Positions 32,493 to 40,157 of a stretch of DNA of 41,519 nt are shown here, one piece after another. The stretch is from an uncultured Prevotella sp. (GTDB lineage Bacteria > Bacteroidota > Bacteroidia > Bacteroidales > Bacteroidaceae): the NCBI GenBank assembly GCA_944321645.1, contig CALUMB010000013.1, positions 1-41,519 on the forward strand, in the 5' to 3' direction. The first letter of the stretch is position 1; the number at the start of each line of letters is the position of its first letter. Position numbers and translations under genes: made by a program. The notes under the pieces are model-generated. The model was not told the origin of the DNA, ran no database searches, and saw only the letters and a program-made list of their open reading frames with translations.

Positions 32493-34868
32493 CTAACACC
32501 CCGAGCTGTAGAACATCAGTTCGTTGTCGGCGGGAACCGGGTCGGTGAGTATCACCTCGTCCATCCACGACGGCACGCCGTGCCGGGGCTCGCCCTCCAG
32601 CCGCCGCTGCCACTCCTCGTCGGTGAGGCGCACGCCAAGCGGCTCTTTGAACTCGCGGTAGGAGAATACCGCGCCGCGCGTGAGGTGCAGCAGGCCGTTG
32701 ATTTCCACCACCACGAAGATGTCGTCCACGTAGCCCGTGGCGGCGTGCAGCACGCCCTTGTCGGGGTTGTTGCTGGCGTTTGCCGTGTAGACGTCGGCCA
32801 CCACGGCCACCGAGCGGTCGGGTCCTTGCACGTCTTCCCACACCATGCCGTCCTGTGTGGCCTTGTCCTTCATTATGTCGAGCGTCAGCCACTCATACGT
32901 GCTGCCCAGTTTCTCGATGCTCTTAAACTCCTCGTCGGTGACGCGGCGGCCCTGCAGCTCCTTTTCCGAGATGCGCAAGAGGAATGCCGTCTGCTCCTCC
33001 ATCTGCGCCGTGAGGCTCCTGATGCGCGGCGAGAGGAAGCCGTAGTAGTCGAGCTTCGCGCCCGTCAGCCTTATCAAGTCGAGCGCGCGGCTCCAGTAGG
33101 CCACGTTAGGCTCCACGTAGCCCACCACCACCGGGTCGGGTATGGCGCCGCCGCACTCCGCCGCCATGGGCTGCTTGGCGTAGAGGGCTATGTCGTGGCG
33201 CGTCTCGGCCCATGCCGCCAGGGCGGCGTTGAGGCTCTTCTTGGCCCACTGCGGCGTGCGCATGAAGTATGGCAGTCGCGTGTCGGCGCACTGCGCCAGG
33301 GCTGCGAGGGCTTGCAGGCGCAGGCTCACCGCCGACGAGTCGGCCAGCGCCTTTGCCGCCACCTGCCTCACGCCGGCCAGCCGCGCGGCGTATGCGGGCC
33401 ACTGCTCCTCGGCCTTCAGTTCGCTTACGAGTATGCCCTCGGCCTCCGCGGAGCCGAGCGCGGCCATCACGTCGAGCCCCGTGGGGTAGGGGCGCAGGCT
33501 TTGCGGCTGCGTCTCGGCGTCGGCCAGCTCCTGCAGCGCCTTGCTGTCGAACACGTAGCGTTGCGGCATGAAGCATATCTTCTCGGCGCACGAGAGCTGC
33601 TCCTTGGGCCTTATGCGCGCCGCCCGGCGGCTCTTCTCCGTAAGCGATCGTTGCAGGCGGGCGAGCAGTGCGTCGTCGCGCATGAGCCTGCCCGCGTTGT
33701 ACTTGCCGCGCCTAAGCTCGTCGGCCAGGGCGAGGATGGACAGGCCGTCGGGCCTGCCCACAATGAACGACAGCGCGGCGTCTGCCGCCATGAGGCTGCC
33801 GCGTATGCCGACGTTGCGGTTGACGGCGTCGGCCAGGCGCACGGCGCGGCGCAGCTGCACCTTGTCGTCGATGCAGAAGGGCGTGGCCTGCAGCCACGTC
33901 ATGGCGCGGAAGTAGCGTTGCTGGGCGGCGGAGCGCGTGTAGTAGCCGCGCGGGCGGAACAGGCTGTACATGAACTTCACGTCGGTCATGCCGAGGAATG
34001 GCGACACGTCGTCCTGGGCGGCCATGGCCCGGGCCACCTCGCGCTCAACGTCGGCCTCGTGGGCGGCAGGCACGGCCAGGCCCTCCATGCCCCACAGGCG
34101 GGCGCACACGGCCAGCCACGCCTGGCACCACTCCGCCGTCTCGCGCCCGTTGCGGCTTGTCGATTCGGCCAGCGCCCTCGTAACCTCGCCGTGAAGCTCC
34201 CTGACAATGGTGACGAGGCTCACGGCCAGCTTCGCCTTCTCCACCTCCTGCTGTACGTTCGAGAAGTAGGTGTGCATGAGCTGCAGGTGCAGGTCGGTGG
34301 TGATGAAGCTGGGGAAGTCGTGGTAGTCGTTGTTCTCGTAGCAGTGGAACAGCTGTATGTTCTGCCTCGGCACTATGGCGAAGCCGTCGCGGGCGAGCCT
34401 CTCCATGAGCGGGGCGGACACTTCTTCGAGCTGGAAGCCGTTGACGATGTTCCTTACGTTCACCCTGCGGCCCTTGCCGGCCTTGAAGTTCTGCGCCCGC
34501 AGCTCGGCCTCGCGGGCCTTTATGCGCTCCACGAAGGCCTGCTCGGCCTTGGTGTACGTGATGGGCTTACCGTCGAGCTGGCCGTCCACCCGCATGAATA
34601 GCAGGCTGTCGTACCACGACGTCTGGCCGAACACTGCCCGCAGGGCGTAGTCCTTGAAGCAGTAGCCCTGCCGCGCGGCCACGGCGTTGCGCAGTATGCG
34701 CAGGTCTTGCAGGCTCATGGCCGATATGTCCATGCCGGTGTCGATGCGGCTGCCCAGGGCCTCCACGTCCACCTTGCTGCCCACCGGCACGAACGTTTTC
34801 TGGGCCAATATGGCGCAAGGTATGGCGGCCAAGGCTGCGGCGAGGGCCAGGATTCGTTTCTTTATCAT
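32493..34868 (-). CDS. Exported DUF3160 protein with N-terminal YARHG domain
   Basis: I start it at the ATG at 34868 (791 residues); the frame is open further upstream but that part overlaps the promoters and pdxB start. A signal peptide is present (MIKKRILALAAALAAIPCAI, cut near LAQ). Residues about 48-90 form a YARHG-like domain (LRILRNAVAARQGYCFKDYA then FGQTSWYD). From about 130 to the end it matches the DUF3160 family: NIQLFHCYENNDYHDFPSFI, TTDLHLQLMHTYFS, and the C-terminal VWEDVQGPDRSVAVVADVYT. The biochemical function of DUF3160 proteins is not known; they are secreted and mostly alpha-helical. It is divergent from pdxB, sharing the 97-bp promoter region, and 50 bases upstream of the CapA-like gene, with which it may be co-transcribed. 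Confidence 0.87.
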   Translation of the reverse strand: MIKKRILALAAALAAIPCAILAQKTFVPVGSKVDVEALGSRIDTGMDISAMSLQDLRILRNAVAARQGYCFKDYALRAVFGQTSWYDSLLFMRVDGQLDGKPITYTKAEQAFVERIKAREAELRAQNFKAGKGRRVNVRNIVNGFQLEEVSAPLMERLARDGFAIVPRQNIQLFHCYENNDYHDFPSFITTDLHLQLMHTYFSNVQQEVEKAKLAVSLVTIVRELHGEVTRALAESTSRNGRETAEWCQAWLAVCARLWGMEGLAVPAAHEADVEREVARAMAAQDDVSPFLGMTDVKFMYSLFRPRGYYTRSAAQQRYFRAMTWLQATPFCIDDKVQLRRAVRLADAVNRNVGIRGSLMAADAALSFIVGRPDGLSILALADELRRGKYNAGRLMRDDALLARLQRSLTEKSRRAARIRPKEQLSCAEKICFMPQRYVFDSKALQELADAETQPQSLRPYPTGLDVMAALGSAEAEGILVSELKAEEQWPAYAARLAGVRQVAAKALADSSAVSLRLQALAALAQCADTRLPYFMRTPQWAKKSLNAALAAWAETRHDIALYAKQPMAAECGGAIPDPVVVGYVEPNVAYWSRALDLIRLTGAKLDYYGFLSPRIRSLTAQMEEQTAFLLRISEKELQGRRVTDEEFKSIEKLGSTYEWLTLDIMKDKATQDGMVWEDVQGPDRSVAVVADVYTANASNNPDKGVLHAATGYVDDIFVVVEINGLLHLTRGAVFSYREFKEPLGVRLTDEEWQRRLEGEPRHGVPSWMDEVILTDPVPADNELMFYSSGC

Positions 34869-34894
34869 TGCGCGAAGTTTTGCGTTATTGCTTG

Positions 34895-34902
34895 CAAATA
34901 TA
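34895..34902 (-). promoter_or_regulatory. -7 box for the DUF3160 gene
   Basis: Minus-strand TATATTTG 26 bases upstream of the start at 34868, in the divergent promoter region shared with pdxB. Confidence 0.55.
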
Positions 34903-34921
34903 GCTAAATTGCCCGATACAT

Positions 34922-34954
34922 TTGCCCTGGTTGGAATATTTTTGCGTACTTTTG
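34922..34954 (+). promoter_or_regulatory. Promoter for pdxB
   Basis: TTG at 34922-34924 and TACTTTTG at 34947-34954, spacing 22; the ATG follows 11 bases later, a very short leader. Confidence 0.5.
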
Positions 34955-34965
34955 CGGGCGCAAAC

Positions 34966-35967
34966 ATGAAGATAGTAGTAGACGACAAGATTCCGTACAT
35001 ACGCGAGGCGTTGGCCAAGATAACGCCCGACGTGGTTTACCTGCGCGGCATGGACATGGGCGCTGCCGACGTGCGCGACGCCGACGCGCTGATAGTGCGC
35101 ACCCGCACGCGCTGCGACGAGCGGCTGCTCGGCGGCAGCAGCGTGAAGTTCATAGCCACGGCCACCATAGGCTTCGACCATTTAGACACCGGCTACCTTG
35201 CCCGCGCGGGCATCAGCTGGGCCAACTGCCCTGGGTGCAACGCCGGGTCGGTGGCCCAGTACCTCCGCTCCGCGCTGCTCCTCCTGCAGCGCGACTGCGG
35301 CCTTAGGCTCGCCGGCGCCACGCTCGGCGTGGTGGGTTGCGGCCACGTGGGCGGCAAGGTGTGCGACGTGGGCCGCAGCCTTGGCATGAGGGTGCTCGCG
35401 TGCGACCCGCCCGTTGGCGCGCCGGGCTACGTCTGCCTCGACGAGATTGCCCTCCGGGCCGACGTGATAACTTTCCACGTGCCGCTCACCGACAGCGGCC
35501 CATACGCCACGCGCCACCTGGCCGACAGCCGCTTCTTCGCCAGCCTGGGCCGCAGGCCGTTCGTGGTGAACACCAGCCGGGGCGCCGTTGTTGACAACCA
35601 AGCCCTGAAGGCGGCCCTGCTCGAAGGCCGCGTGCGCCAGGCCGTGGTGGACACGTGGGAGAACGAGCCTGACATCGACCCCGAACTGCTGCGCCTCGTC
35701 TACATAGGCACGCCGCACATAGCCGGCTACTCGGCCGACGGCAAGGTGAACGCCGACAACATGGCCATCGACGCGCTGTGCCGCTTCTTCCACTTGCCCA
35801 ACCCGGGGCCTATCGCCCCGCCGCCGCTCCCGGCTGGGTTTGCCTACACCGGCGACCCGCTGCAGCTCTACGACCCGCTCGCCGACAGCCGCCGGCTGAA
35901 GGCCGCGCCCGCCATGTTCGAGGAGTTGCGGGGCAACTACCCCCTGCGCCGCGAAAGCTTTGCCTGA
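34966..35967 (+). CDS. pdxB: Erythronate-4-phosphate dehydrogenase
   Basis: PdxB oxidises 4-phosphoerythronate in the DXP-dependent route to pyridoxal 5'-phosphate. I use the ATG at 34966 (333 residues, MKIVVDDKIPYIREAL); the longer frame would run into the divergent gene. The D-2-hydroxyacid dehydrogenase pattern is complete: Rossmann GCGHVGG at 124-130, catalytic R205 in NTSRGAVVDN, E234 in VVDTWENEP and H251 in TPHIAGYS. The N-terminal ATATIGFDHLD and NCPGCNAGSVAQYLRSAL are characteristic of PdxB. The C-terminal PdxB dimerisation domain is shorter than in enterobacteria, as usual in Bacteroidetes. Upstream genes of the pathway are not in the window. Confidence 0.95.
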   Translation: MKIVVDDKIPYIREALAKITPDVVYLRGMDMGAADVRDADALIVRTRTRCDERLLGGSSVKFIATATIGFDHLDTGYLARAGISWANCPGCNAGSVAQYLRSALLLLQRDCGLRLAGATLGVVGCGHVGGKVCDVGRSLGMRVLACDPPVGAPGYVCLDEIALRADVITFHVPLTDSGPYATRHLADSRFFASLGRRPFVVNTSRGAVVDNQALKAALLEGRVRQAVVDTWENEPDIDPELLRLVYIGTPHIAGYSADGKVNADNMAIDALCRFFHLPNPGPIAPPPLPAGFAYTGDPLQLYDPLADSRRLKAAPAMFEELRGNYPLRRESFA

Positions 35968-36007
35968 CGGAAGGGGAAAAGCTGCGTGAGGCAGGCCGCG
36001 AAGCCAA

Positions 36008-36225
36008 TTAACGTTTTTAACTTAACGCGCGGCGAAACGCGCCCCCTCGCGCAACGCCTTGGCGCACAGCGTGTTGCGGCAGCAGCCGTTTTGGCTCCTG
36101 AAACGGGGCGTTTTGGAAGGCGAAACGGCACGTTTCAGGGTGCAAGACAGGCCGTTTCAGGATGCGGAACGGCCCCGTGTTAAATCCAACGCCACGCAGG
36201 CCGCTTTTTGGTTGCATATTTGCAA
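36008..36225 (+). repeat. Dispersed 220-bp repeat, copy 3
   Basis: Aligns end to end with 18102-18320: TTAACGTTTTTAACTTAACG at the left, GAAACGCGCCCCCT, CTTGGCGCACAGCG, several AAACGGC/GCCGTTT units, CCGTGTTAAA and GCATATTTGCAA at the right. Also in the same orientation as, and upstream of, the following gene. Confidence 0.8.
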
Positions 36226-36368
36226 GTAGGCGCAGGCAATGCCCTCATGCGCCGCAAGTGGCGGCAGAGGGTGCGTTTCTGTGTGCGGGCCATTGCTGCA
36301 AGGCTCTGCTGCCGTGGCCGTTCCGCGCCTTTCCATGCGCCTTCAGCAGCATTTGTGGCGAATAAATT

Positions 36369-36398
36369 TTGCCGTTTGGCGGATATTCCGTATCTTTG
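36369..36398 (+). promoter_or_regulatory. Bacteroidetes-type promoter for the hypothetical gene at 36477
   Basis: TTG at 36369-36371 and TATCTTTG at 36391-36398, spacing 19; 78 bases upstream of the chosen ATG. This position excludes the earlier in-frame start at 36369. Confidence 0.68.
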
Positions 36399-36476
36399 TG
36401 GATGGGTGCGGGCGTTGCGGCGCGTTGCCGTGCGCGGCGCCTGGCGCACCAACGGCTACCAATAAACACCACCACT

Positions 36477-37133
36477 ATGGCAAGGACTGCAAACTGGAAC
36501 GACGACTACTGGCTGCTGCTCGTGCAGCTCTACCTGCGGCGGCCCGCCGGGCTTAAGCCCATGTACAGCCGCCCTGTGGTGGACCTGGCCCTGGAGCTGC
36601 ACGTTGAGCCGCGCGTGCTCTACGACAAGATGTGCGCCCTGGCCGCGCTCGGCACGCCGCGCATGGAGCGCATCTGGCGCGACTATGCCGGCAACCCGCG
36701 CCGCCTGGCGCGTGCCGTGCGCCTGCTGCGGCAGATGCGCGGCTTTGGCAGCGAGGGCGCTTTCTACGACGGGGTGGACGTGAGCGAGACCTTCGAGCGC
36801 GACTTCCGCCCCATACCCGGCACGCCGGGGGTGACGCCGCTCATGCTCGTGCTCGTGCTCGACCTCTACTTCCGCCTCACTCCCGCCACGATGGTGGCCG
36901 AGACGCCTGAGGTGGCGGCCTTGGCCAAGCTCGTGGGGCTGCCCGTGGGCGCGGTGGTCGAGGCGATGGCGGCCTTCCGCCACTGCGACCCCTACCTGCG
37001 CCATCAGGCCACCGAAGGCCCCGCCCTGCTCGAAGCCTGCCGCGAGGTGTGGCGGCGCCACGGCGGCGGCGACCCGGAGGCCCTGGCCTCGCTTGCCGAG
37101 CAGCTCGGCGAGTATTTCAGGTGGAAGCCCTGA
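36477..37133 (+). CDS. Conserved hypothetical protein of Bacteroidales
   Basis: The 218-residue protein starts MARTANWNDDYWLLLVQLYL; I chose the ATG at 36477 because the promoter lies over the longer frame. It seems wholly alpha-helical and cytoplasmic, without signal peptide, membrane segment or cysteine motif. The layout has two similar-looking halves: VDLALELHVEPRVLYDKMCA in the first and VAALAKLVGLPVGAVVEAMA in the second, each resembling a helix-turn-helix, joined by ARAVRLLRQMRGFGSEGAFY. I recall Bacteroidales relatives beginning WNDxYWLLLxQLYL but no function. DNA binding is possible. It follows pdxB at 509 bases on the same strand with its own promoter. Confidence 0.75.
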   Translation: MARTANWNDDYWLLLVQLYLRRPAGLKPMYSRPVVDLALELHVEPRVLYDKMCALAALGTPRMERIWRDYAGNPRRLARAVRLLRQMRGFGSEGAFYDGVDVSETFERDFRPIPGTPGVTPLMLVLVLDLYFRLTPATMVAETPEVAALAKLVGLPVGAVVEAMAAFRHCDPYLRHQATEGPALLEACREVWRRHGGGDPEALASLAEQLGEYFRWKP

Positions 37134-37447
37134 CGGGGCTGTTTCGCCTAAGGGATGTTCTGTAAATTATGTCGCGGCGATTCTTTGGTTTTAAAGCGAG
37201 TGCCTGCCAGCAAGTTGAAGAGGGGCATAGCGGGCTGCACGACCGATGGTGCTTGGCAGACTGACACCAATGAAATTAAGAAGCGGCCGAAACATGGAAT
37301 ATGTTCATCCCTTTGCCATTGAATCATAATTTGATAGGACATCCCTTGACAGGCTATGATTGCATTTCGTGTATTTCCAAACGCCCCGCTGCACGATGCG
37401 GGACTTTTTGCCGCCTGCTGTACCCAAGGGCAGGCTGTACTTAGGCC
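37134..37447. other. 314-bp AT-richer spacer, possible gene remnant
   Basis: From about 37145 to 37385 the base composition drops well below that of both flanks, and neither strand holds an intact gene. On the minus strand short protein-like runs (e.g. SYQIMIQWQRDEHIPCFGR) occur before stops. A small hairpin CCCGC...GCGGG followed by ACTTTTTG (37385-37408) is terminator-like on the plus strand. No TAnnTTTG box for the following gene was found. Confidence 0.4.
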
Positions 37448-38386
37448 ATGGAGAAGCTCCTCACGGTGATTATCCCGGTCTACAAGACCTCGGCCACGGT
37501 GGACCGCTGCGTGGAGAGCGTGGTGGGCCAGGACTACCGCAGGCTCGAAATAATACTCGTTGACGACGGCTCGCCCGACGACTGCCCGCAGAAGTGCGAC
37601 GCCTGGGCGGCGCGCGACAGCCGCATTCGCGTGGCGCACAAGGCCAACGGCGGGCTTGGCGACGCGCGTAACCGCGGTTTGGACATGGCCACTGGCGACT
37701 ACGTGACGTTCGTCGATAGCGACGACTTCCTCGCCCCTGGCACCTACGCCGGCGTGGTTGCCATGCTGGAGGCGCATCCAGACTATGGCTTCGTGGAGTT
37801 TGGCGTGTGCAAGTTCCACGGCTCCAGGCGGCAGTCTATGCTCGCCTTGCCCGACAGGGAGTACCGCTCCGCCGCCGACTACTGGCTCGGCTGCTGTGCC
37901 TACGCCCATTCATATATGTGGAACAAGGTGTACCGCCGCCAGCTCTTCGACGGTGTGCGCCACCCGCCGCGCACGGCTTTTGAAGACCTCTACACGCTGC
38001 CGCTGCTCCTCGCCAAGGCGAAGGCCGTGGCCACTACGTCGCAGGGGCTTTACTACTACTGCTGGAACGGCGGCGGGATAACGGCCACGGCGGGCGGCGA
38101 CGAACATCGTGCGCTGCTCGAAGCCCACCTGCGCGTGATGGACGGCTACGCCGGGCTGCCCGGCTTTGGCCGCTACTATATGCACGTGCTCAACATCCAG
38201 CTCACCGAATGCGCCTTTACTGGCGACCGCCCGCGCCTCGCATACCACAAGGTGCCGCCCGGCGAGTGCAGCGGGGCGGTGCAGGCGCTGAAGGCCATGG
38301 CCCTTAACGCCTTGGGCATGGCACGGCTCTGCCGCGTGTACTGCGCAATATACAAAATGTTTGGACTTGGAAACAAAAGGATATGA
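37448..38386 (+). CDS. Glycosyltransferase family 2
   Basis: This 312-residue GT-A enzyme has the N-terminal VIIPVYKTSATVDRCVESVV, the nucleotide-binding ILVDDGSPDDCP (36-47), NGGLGDARNRGLDMATGDYV (67-86) and the metal-binding DSDD at 90-93. The C-terminal part carries the FEDLYTLPLLLAKA segment common in capsule and LPS sugar transferases of Bacteroidetes. Donor and acceptor are unknown. Its stop overlaps the start of the NimA-like gene (ATGA), making it the first gene of a coupled three-gene unit; the partners have no obvious glycan function. No clear promoter motif was found in the spacer upstream. Confidence 0.92.
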   Translation: MEKLLTVIIPVYKTSATVDRCVESVVGQDYRRLEIILVDDGSPDDCPQKCDAWAARDSRIRVAHKANGGLGDARNRGLDMATGDYVTFVDSDDFLAPGTYAGVVAMLEAHPDYGFVEFGVCKFHGSRRQSMLALPDREYRSAADYWLGCCAYAHSYMWNKVYRRQLFDGVRHPPRTAFEDLYTLPLLLAKAKAVATTSQGLYYYCWNGGGITATAGGDEHRALLEAHLRVMDGYAGLPGFGRYYMHVLNIQLTECAFTGDRPRLAYHKVPPGECSGAVQALKAMALNALGMARLCRVYCAIYKMFGLGNKRI

Positions 38387-38892
38387 CACAGATACCTAAC
38401 TTCGACAACGGCTCCGTGCGCCGCCGCGACCGCCTGCTCGGCTGCGAAAGGGCAGCCGAACTGCTGCGCGGCGGCGAGTATGGCTTCCTCTCGATGGTGG
38501 AGGAGCGTGGCGGCGAGGCGGCAGGCTACGGCATCCCCGTGAGCTATGCCTGGGATGGCGCGGGCAGCGTCTACTTCCACTGTGCGCCCGAAGGCCACAA
38601 GTTGCGCTGCGCCGACGCTGCGGCGGGAGCCGCGTTCTGCGTGGTGGGGCGCACACGGGTGCTGCCGGGGATGTTCACCACCGAGTACGAAAGCGTGGTG
38701 CTCCGAGGCACGCTTCGCCGCCACCTGCCCGACGGCGAGCGCATGGAGGCGCTGCGGATGATAGTGGGCAAATACTCGCCGGGCCACGAGGGGGCGGGCA
38801 TGGGGTATGCCGCCGCATCGTTCCACCGCACAGAGGTGCTGCGCCTCGACATCGAGTCGGCCTCGGGCAAGTGCAAGAGCGTGGTGGTATGA
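38383..38892 (+). CDS. Pyridoxamine 5'-phosphate oxidase-like flavoprotein, NimA-related
   Basis: The 169-residue protein has the split-barrel FMN-binding fold of the pyridoxamine-phosphate oxidase-like family, in the group that includes the nitroimidazole-resistance protein NimA. Motifs: LLGCERAAELLRGGEYGFLS at the start, AYGIPVSYAW-like GYGIPVSYAWDGAGSVYFHC, then APEGHKLRC and ESVVLRGTLRRHLPDGE. Such proteins occur in many anaerobes without giving drug resistance, so a resistance role should not be assumed. Start and stop overlap both neighbours by four bases, so expression is tied to the GT2 and the papain-like lipoprotein genes. Confidence 0.85.
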   Translation: MTQIPNFDNGSVRRRDRLLGCERAAELLRGGEYGFLSMVEERGGEAAGYGIPVSYAWDGAGSVYFHCAPEGHKLRCADAAAGAAFCVVGRTRVLPGMFTTEYESVVLRGTLRRHLPDGERMEALRMIVGKYSPGHEGAGMGYAAASFHRTEVLRLDIESASGKCKSVVV

Positions 38893-39920
38893 GTCGCTTT
38901 CAGTTGTTTCTCCTCGTGGCGGCGGCATGGCTCGCTGCATCGTGCCGCGAGGCCGCCGAAGCCCCGCCGGTGGAGTTCGACGTGGAAGTGCTTAACGCCT
39001 TCACGCCGGTGAAAGACCAGGGGAGCAGCCCCTCGTGCTGGGCCTACGCCATGCTGGCGGCCATTGAGACGGAGCACATCATGCGCGGCGACTCCGTACA
39101 CCTTTCGGCTGACTATGCCGTGAGGGCTTACCTGGCCGACGGCTACCGGCGGTGCTACCTTGCCGGGGGCGAGGCGGAGGTCTCGCCGCGAGGCACGGCC
39201 ATGGCCCTTATAGGCACGATAATGCAGTATGGGCTTGTTACCTACGACGCCTGCCACGGCAGCGACGGCGCAAACACGGAGGTGCTCGCCCGCAAGCTGG
39301 GGCGGCTTGCCGCCATGGAGGCCCGCCGCCGCGCAGGCTTCGGGGGCAGCGGCTGTCGCCTTGGCAGCCTGCTCGACGAGAACCTTGGCCCCGTTCCGCG
39401 CAAGGTCTTCATGTATGGGGCCGAATATACGCCGCAGGAGTTTGCCCGCAGCGTGTGCGCCCCGGGCGAGTATGTCGGCCTGACGAGCTTCACCCACCAC
39501 CCGTTCTACGCCGACTTCGCCCTCGAAGTGCCTGACAACCGCCGCCGCGACCTCTTCACCAACGTTCCCATCGACACCCTCGTGGCCGTCATGGAGCGTG
39601 CCGTGAGGGCTGGGCGGGGCGTGTGTTGGGAGGGCGACACGAGCGAGCCGGGTTTTTCTTTCGGGCGCGGCGTGGCCACGCTGCCCGAAGCCACGCCCGT
39701 GGCGCAGGCCGACCGGCAGCGGGCTTTCGAGCGGTTCGACACCACCGACGACCACTGCATGGCCGTGGTGGGGCTGGCACGCGATGCCAAGGGTCGCCGC
39801 TTCTTCATCATGAAAAACTCGTGGGGAACGAAGAACCCGTTCGGCGGGCTTATGTATCTGTCCGAAGACTACGTGCGGCTTAAGACAATCGCGGTTGTCG
39901 TTCCTCGTGAGGAGATTTAA
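38889..39920 (+). CDS. Papain-like (C1 family) cysteine peptidase, lipoprotein
   Basis: The 343-residue protein starts at the ATG overlapping the previous stop (38889). A lipoprotein signal ends in the lipobox LAASC with C19, so it should be membrane-anchored outside the cytoplasm. The papain-type catalytic residues are present: Q44 and C50 in VKDQGSSPSCWAYA, H289 in TDDHCMAVVG and N310 in MKNSWGT. Spacing and the insertion between resemble the aminopeptidase C/bleomycin hydrolase branch, here on an exported scaffold. Nothing suggests inactivation. The substrate is unknown. It is the last of the coupled GT2, NimA-like, peptidase unit and is followed by a hairpin repeat element shared with the convergent nitroreductase gene. 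Confidence 0.88.
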   Translation: MSRFQLFLLVAAAWLAASCREAAEAPPVEFDVEVLNAFTPVKDQGSSPSCWAYAMLAAIETEHIMRGDSVHLSADYAVRAYLADGYRRCYLAGGEAEVSPRGTAMALIGTIMQYGLVTYDACHGSDGANTEVLARKLGRLAAMEARRRAGFGGSGCRLGSLLDENLGPVPRKVFMYGAEYTPQEFARSVCAPGEYVGLTSFTHHPFYADFALEVPDNRRRDLFTNVPIDTLVAVMERAVRAGRGVCWEGDTSEPGFSFGRGVATLPEATPVAQADRQRAFERFDTTDDHCMAVVGLARDAKGRRFFIMKNSWGTKNPFGGLMYLSEDYVRLKTIAVVVPREEI

Positions 39921-39925
39921 ATAAG

Positions 39926-40142
39926 GAGTTAAGGAGTTAAAAGGGGGTCAAGGAGTTAAGATAAGGAGTTAAGATAAGGAGTCAAGGAGTTAAGATTAGG
40001 AGTTAAGGAGTTAAAAGGAAGTTAAGGAGTTAAGACGTATGCTTTGTCGGCTGCTTTAAAACCGGCGGTAAAAGCTATTGTCTTAACTCCTTGACTCCTT
40101 ATCTTAACTCCTTAACTTCCTTTTAACTCCTTATCTTAACTC
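39926..40142. repeat. Hairpin element with AGGAGTTAAG arms, copy 2 (expanded)
   Basis: The left arm (39926-40034) holds about ten near-repeats of AAGGAGTTAAG or AAGGAGTTAAAA, and the right arm (40080-40142) about six of the complement. The arms pair imperfectly because unit numbers differ. The centre 40035-40079, read in reverse complement (AATAGCTTTTACCG, GGTTTTAAAGCA, GACAAAGCAT), matches the centre of the copy at 31332-31450. It lies between convergent genes, as that copy does. Confidence 0.88.
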
Positions 40143-40157
40143 TTTATACATTTTCCA

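Larger units (their letters stand above)
35968..36476. other. 509-bp intergenic region
   Basis: Contains the full repeat copy at 36008-36225 and the promoter at 36369-36398. The remainder (about 36230-36360) is without recognisable features; no terminator for pdxB was found. Confidence 0.6.

Noticed and set aside
32334-34601. Open frame of 755 codons antisense to the DUF3160 and CapA-like genes
   Set aside because: Low-complexity Arg/His/Val-rich translation, no start context or domain; the opposite strand holds signal peptides and known families.
34687-34965. N-terminal extension of pdxB
   Set aside because: It would overlap the divergent DUF3160 gene and both promoters; ATG 34966 gives the normal PdxB start.
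37344-37349. TTGACA sequence before the GT2 gene as a sigma-70 -35 box
   Set aside because: Bacteroidetes do not use this consensus and there is no matching -10 box; probably chance.
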